7,845 nt of DNA from Flavobacteriales bacterium (GTDB lineage Bacteria; Bacteroidota; Bacteroidia; Flavobacteriales; Flavobacteriaceae), in the NCBI GenBank assembly GCA_027065935.1, contig JAMONI010000291.1, positions 1 through 7,845 on the forward strand, written 5' to 3'. The notes beneath the pieces were generated by a model. It saw only the letters and a list, made by a program, of their open reading frames with translations, was not told where the DNA came from and ran no database searches. Positions 6,834 through 7,845 of this stretch are shown here, one piece after another. Each line of letters opens with the position of its first letter. Position 1 is the stretch's first letter. The translations under genes and the position numbers were made by a program.

Positions 6834-7075
6834 TAAAAAAATTATGAAAATTAACTTTTTGTTCAATAATACGAAGGATAGTGTTAGTTCTTTTAAAACA
6901 TTGTTCGGTTATTGTGAATATTGGTATAAAGAAAATATGAAAAATTAAAATTTCTCCTCTTGTTTATGCGAATAAAGCGGATTTTAAACGGATAAAAGAT
7001 ATGGGCAGGTGCTGCGTAATACACCTGAATTTTATAAAAAGCCGGTTTCGGCGTTGGTTTTATCTTAAAGGCCGG
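6834..7075. other. Gene-free spacer between the PAS paralogues
   Basis: About 240 bases, A/T-rich at the copy 1 end, hold no convincing gene, tRNA or structured RNA. The only marks are the weak hairpin near the copy 2 end and two similar GCCGGTT words (7041-7047 and 7071-7077) in the same orientation. Short open stretches on the plus strand at 6988-7065 and 7001-7079 lack a supported start or ribosome-binding site. The spacer is probably untranslated leftover of the duplication. Confidence 0.5.
7036..7052 (-). terminator. Possible weak terminator after PAS copy 2
   Basis: On the minus strand GCCG (7052-7049), loop AAAC and CGGC (7044-7041) are followed by five T residues (7040-7036), 23 bases after the stop of the PAS gene. 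The stem has only four pairs, although all are G-C, so read-through to copy 1 is likely. Confidence 0.35.
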
Positions 7076-7672
7076 TTATAGGGGAATGAATTTACGAATG
7101 ATTTTTTCCGGAGTGTTTTCGTCGATGGAGAAGTAAGTTTCCAACTCTTCCGGATTGAATTCGAAGAAGCTCATGTAATATTCGTTAAGATTTTGAAAGC
7201 CCCGGTCTTCCAAATATCCTTCCAAGTATTTGATGGCTTGTTGCACGCCGGAGTAGGATTCGATTTCTTTTAAAACCTTGTAGAGTTTGAGGATTTCGGA
7301 TTTGAGCGATTCGGTATTTTGGCGTGATTTGACTTCGGGGATGGGTTTTCTCCGGGTCAGGAAGGCTTCAAACGTCCCGTCGGGTTTATAGACCGGTTTA
7401 TAATGCGTAAACGCCCAGAAATAATCGCCGTTTTTGGTTTTGTGTTGTAATACGGCAACACCTTCTTCAAAATTCATAATCATTTCTCCGATCAGGTCGT
7501 GAACCAAATCGGGCATATCCTGACTGCAAATGATTCTGGGGCGTTGGGTGACAAACTCCAGTAAATCATATCCGAGTACGTCTAAAATATATGTATTGGC
7601 ATAAAGAATGACGTTTTCAAGGCCTATTTTTACCGTGGCGGTCTTCCTAACATCGAGTTGAATCTCTCTCAT
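7076..7672 (-). CDS. Aer-like PAS-domain protein with unrecognised C-terminal helical segment (copy 2)
   Basis: The 198-residue product aligns to copy 1 from first Met to residue 198 without gaps (147 of 198 identical by hand count). The start at 7672 (MREIQLDVRK) is chosen because it matches copy 1's start and sits 15 bases after a TATTTTTG promoter element. An in-frame extension to 7750 would cross that promoter and add 26 unrelated residues. The PAS domain (about 11-112) keeps YAN (24-26), Cys49, MPD (53-55) and KNGDYFW (80-86). Copy-specific changes cluster in residues 51-60 (QDMPDLVHDL), at 113-120 in the linker, and at 170-179. Asp52 here restores the acidic residue near MPD that is Lys in copy 1. 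It lies 85 bases downstream of the rdgB stop and 268 bases upstream of copy 1. Function is unknown; a cytoplasmic sensor is the best guess. Confidence 0.85.
   Translation of the reverse strand: MREIQLDVRKTATVKIGLENVILYANTYILDVLGYDLLEFVTQRPRIICSQDMPDLVHDLIGEMIMNFEEGVAVLQHKTKNGDYFWAFTHYKPVYKPDGTFEAFLTRRKPIPEVKSRQNTESLKSEILKLYKVLKEIESYSGVQQAIKYLEGYLEDRGFQNLNEYYMSFFEFNPEELETYFSIDENTPEKIIRKFIPL
7341..7458. repeat. Highly conserved 118-base block shared by the two PAS genes (copy 2)
   Basis: This is the partner of 6476-6593, offset by 865 bases in the same orientation. The near-identity includes third codon positions, which points to recent sequence exchange between the copies rather than to protein constraint alone. 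Confidence 0.9.
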
Positions 7673-7687
7673 GAGATATTTTTTATG

Positions 7688-7695
7688 CAAAAATA
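7688..7695 (-). promoter_or_regulatory. Bacteroidota -7 element of PAS copy 2
   Basis: The minus strand reads TATTTTTG, an exact TAnnTTTG match, 15 bases before the ATG at 7672. No -33 TTTG is found at the usual distance. It argues for the start at 7672 rather than the longer open frame to 7750. Confidence 0.5.
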
Positions 7696-7737
7696 ATAAA
7701 ATTAAAGTATAACGCCTTGAATTTTGAAAAATTTTTA

Positions 7738-7754
7738 TTTTTTGTAACAAAAAA
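7738..7754. repeat. A/T-rich inverted repeat just after the rdgB stop
   Basis: TTTTTTG (7738-7744) and CAAAAAA (7748-7754) are perfect complements around TAA, beginning 3 bases past the rdgB stop on the minus strand. With a single G-C pair it is a weak structure. It could contribute to 3'-end formation of rdgB but may be chance in an A/T-rich gap. Confidence 0.25.
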
Positions 7755-7757
7755 CAC

Positions 7758-7845
7758 TTAATTTTGCAACAAGAACGCTATGAGTTTTTCAATGGCTTTG
7801 GCACGGTGGCTGAACCGGTTTTTTTCGTCCAAAGACATCAGTGCA
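7758..7845 (-). CDS. rdgB: Non-canonical purine NTP pyrophosphatase (RdgB/HAM1 family), C-terminal 28 residues
   Basis: Reading leftward from the edge, codons 7844-7761 give a 28-residue tail ending at TAA (7758-7760). It contains M-S-L-D-E-K-N-x-x-S-H-R-A-K-A, which matches the end of RdgB/HAM1 proteins, where the Ser-His-Arg motif contacts the base of the substrate. These enzymes hydrolyse dITP, ITP and XTP to monophosphates and so keep deaminated purines out of DNA. The 5' part lies beyond the window. The fragment is short, but the EKN-SHR-A-KA signature at a protein C-terminus is distinctive. It is in the same direction as the two PAS genes, 85 bases ahead of the first of them. Confidence 0.85.
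   Translation of the reverse strand, partial: ALMSLDEKNRFSHRAKAIEKLIAFLLQN

Noticed and set aside
6988..7079. Short plus-strand reading frames in the PAS spacer, one giving a plausible-looking 25-residue peptide (RYGQVLRNTPEFYKK portion)
   Set aside because: The peptide frame has no start codon after its upstream stop at 6985-6987, and the overlapping 26-codon ATG frame has no recognisable product; probably chance or an unidentifiable remnant.
6202..7672. LOV photoreceptor assignment for the PAS proteins because of the conserved Cys
   Set aside because: The Cys is about four residues beyond where the LOV GRNCRFLQ cysteine would fall and the surrounding motif is absent.
7673..7750. N-terminal extension of PAS copy 2 up to 7750
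   Set aside because: It has no counterpart in copy 1, crosses a good -7 element and is A/T-rich non-coding in character.
6202..7845. Mobile element or insertion as origin of the PAS duplication
   Set aside because: No transposase, terminal inverted repeats or target-site duplication are visible; a simple tandem duplication explains it.
1..7845. CRISPR array, tRNA or rRNA gene
   Set aside because: No regularly spaced repeats and no tRNA- or rRNA-like stretches were seen; nearly all sequence is accounted for by protein genes.

Overview
The window looks like a chromosomal segment from a member of the Bacteroidota, most likely Flavobacteriia or a close relative. The reasons are: a short 287-residue primary sigma factor lacking region 1.1, with an N-terminus typical of that group; TAnnTTTG-type -7 promoter elements; and the order rlmD, small lipoprotein (DUF6452-like), envelope protein (DUF6048-like), which I know from Flavobacteriia. 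Base composition is moderate and fairly even. I see no sign of a plasmid, phage or transposon. The species cannot be named from the sequence alone.

Layout, left half (+ strand, 2-2585): three genes overlap end to start. They are the 3' end of a probable membrane glycosyltransferase of the GT39/ArnT-like type, a FecE/FepC-type ABC ATPase (436-1188), and rmuC (1188-2585). The 4-base and 1-base overlaps imply one transcript, but the functions (cell-envelope sugar transfer, metal-chelate uptake, DNA maintenance) are not obviously linked. The ABC permease is not in the window.

Middle (- strand, 5128 down to 2612): rlmD (23S rRNA m5U1939 methyltransferase), a 152-residue lipoprotein and a 223-residue secreted, probably outer-membrane protein form a tightly overlapping operon. 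It converges on rmuC with only 26 bases between the stop codons. rpoD (+, 5280-6143) is divergent from rlmD across a 151-base promoter region and ends at a strong intrinsic terminator (6169-6203).

Right part (- strand, 7845 down to 6202): the last 28 codons of an RdgB/HAM1 nucleotide pyrophosphatase enter from the right edge. They are followed by two tandem paralogues of about 200 residues. Each has an Aer-like PAS domain joined to a conserved C-terminal helical segment that I do not recognise, and neither has a kinase, chemoreceptor or DNA-binding output. This pair is the most unusual content of the window: 74% protein identity without gaps, an unusually well conserved 118-base block over the PAS core, and replacement of the Arg-His-Pro-Asp stretch that is conserved in Aer. 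The rest is ordinary housekeeping sequence.
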